From DAOOOU01 sp964435635 (lineage in GTDB: Bacteria > Bacillota_I > Bacilli_A > RF39 > UBA660), in the NCBI GenBank assembly GCA_964435635.1, contig CAYSZU010000036.1, positions 1-6,139 on the forward strand: a stretch of DNA of 6,139 nt. Reading direction: 5' to 3'. Position numbers and translations under genes: made by a program. Below are positions 6,074 through 6,139 of the stretch, in pieces (positions within the stretch are counted from its first letter, which is position 1; each line of letters opens with the position of its first letter). The notes beneath the pieces are model-generated. The model had not been told where the DNA came from, ran no database searches, and saw only the letters and a program-made list of their open reading frames with translations.

Positions 6074-6139
6074 TAATATTAAGGCAAATGCTGCATATTT
6101 AGTTATGTAGAGGAAAGTCCATGCTCACACATTCTGTGA
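6074..6139 (+). ncRNA. rnpB: RNase P RNA, bacterial type B (5' end, partial)
   Basis: This is the catalytic RNA that removes 5' leaders from tRNA precursors. The segment at 6107-6126 (GTAGAGGAAAGTCCATGCTC) is identical to the signature at the same place in the B. subtilis RNA. Upstream, AGGCAAATGCTGC (6082-6094) aligns with GGGTAATCGCTGC of that RNA. Helix P3 is visible as CTGCATA (6091-6097) pairing with TATGTAG (6104-6110) with one G-U pair. The exact 5' end is uncertain: by alignment it could lie between about 6069 and 6080, meaning at or inside the gpsB stop codon, because the P1 partner strand lies beyond the window. CACA/TGTG (6126-6129 and 6134-6137) may form the next small hairpin. 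The RNA must continue for about 300 or more bases. No separate promoter is obvious, so it is probably cotranscribed with gpsB and processed. Confidence 0.93.

Noticed and set aside
6054..6082. TTGTCT-N17-TATTAA as an rnpB promoter at the end of gpsB
   Set aside because: Both boxes are weak and the implied start near 6089 would remove the 5' strands of helices P1 and P2 of the RNA.
1..6139. A hidden mobile element, CRISPR array, toxin-antitoxin pair or other novel system
   Set aside because: Nearly all sequence is accounted for by recognised core genes. The two gaps are under 170 bases and contain promoters or terminators. No repeats or transposase remnants were seen.

Overview
This 6.1-kb, AT-rich window carries core housekeeping genes of a low-GC Bacillota-type bacterium. 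The protein set is Firmicutes-like: RpoC, a class II CCA-adding enzyme, DnaD, a class A penicillin-binding protein (PBP), RecU and GpsB. A type-B RNase P RNA begins at the right edge. UGA is a stop (it ends cca) and Trp is read from UGG, so the code is standard and not that of Mycoplasma/Spiroplasma. A walled or wall-derived lineage near Bacilli, Erysipelotrichia or the RF39/Haloplasma/Acholeplasma-type branches fits; I cannot name a genus.

Layout, left to right. (1) The last 93 codons of rpoC, closed by a strong hairpin terminator at its stop codon. (2) A short gap with an extended -10 promoter, then a + strand pair, cca and dnaD, overlapping by 17 bases. (3) A 24-base perfect hairpin acting as a bidirectional terminator between dnaD and the convergent PBP gene; it contains the PBP stop codon. 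(4) A - strand operon, recU then the class A PBP, overlapping by 14 bases. (5) A divergent intergenic region with a -10 box for recU and a textbook TTGACA-N17-TATAAT promoter for gpsB. (6) gpsB on the + strand, followed with essentially no gap by the 5' end of rnpB, which runs off the window.

The grouping dnaD / class A PBP / recU / gpsB / rnpB is an old neighbourhood known from Bacilli. Its genes serve replication initiation (DnaD), recombination and segregation (RecU), septal wall synthesis (PBP) and coordination of wall synthesis with division (GpsB, which binds PBP tails). The nth gene usually found near dnaD is not between dnaD and the PBP gene here.

I found no novel defence, mobile or signalling system; this is an ordinary core region. 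The points most worth a second look are in the PBP: an Asp at the second glycosyltransferase Glu position, KGG in place of the KTG box, and an added C-terminal Ig-like module ending in a Cys cluster. Also notable are two matching, nearly leaderless promoters (cca and recU) and the gpsB-rnpB junction with no gap.
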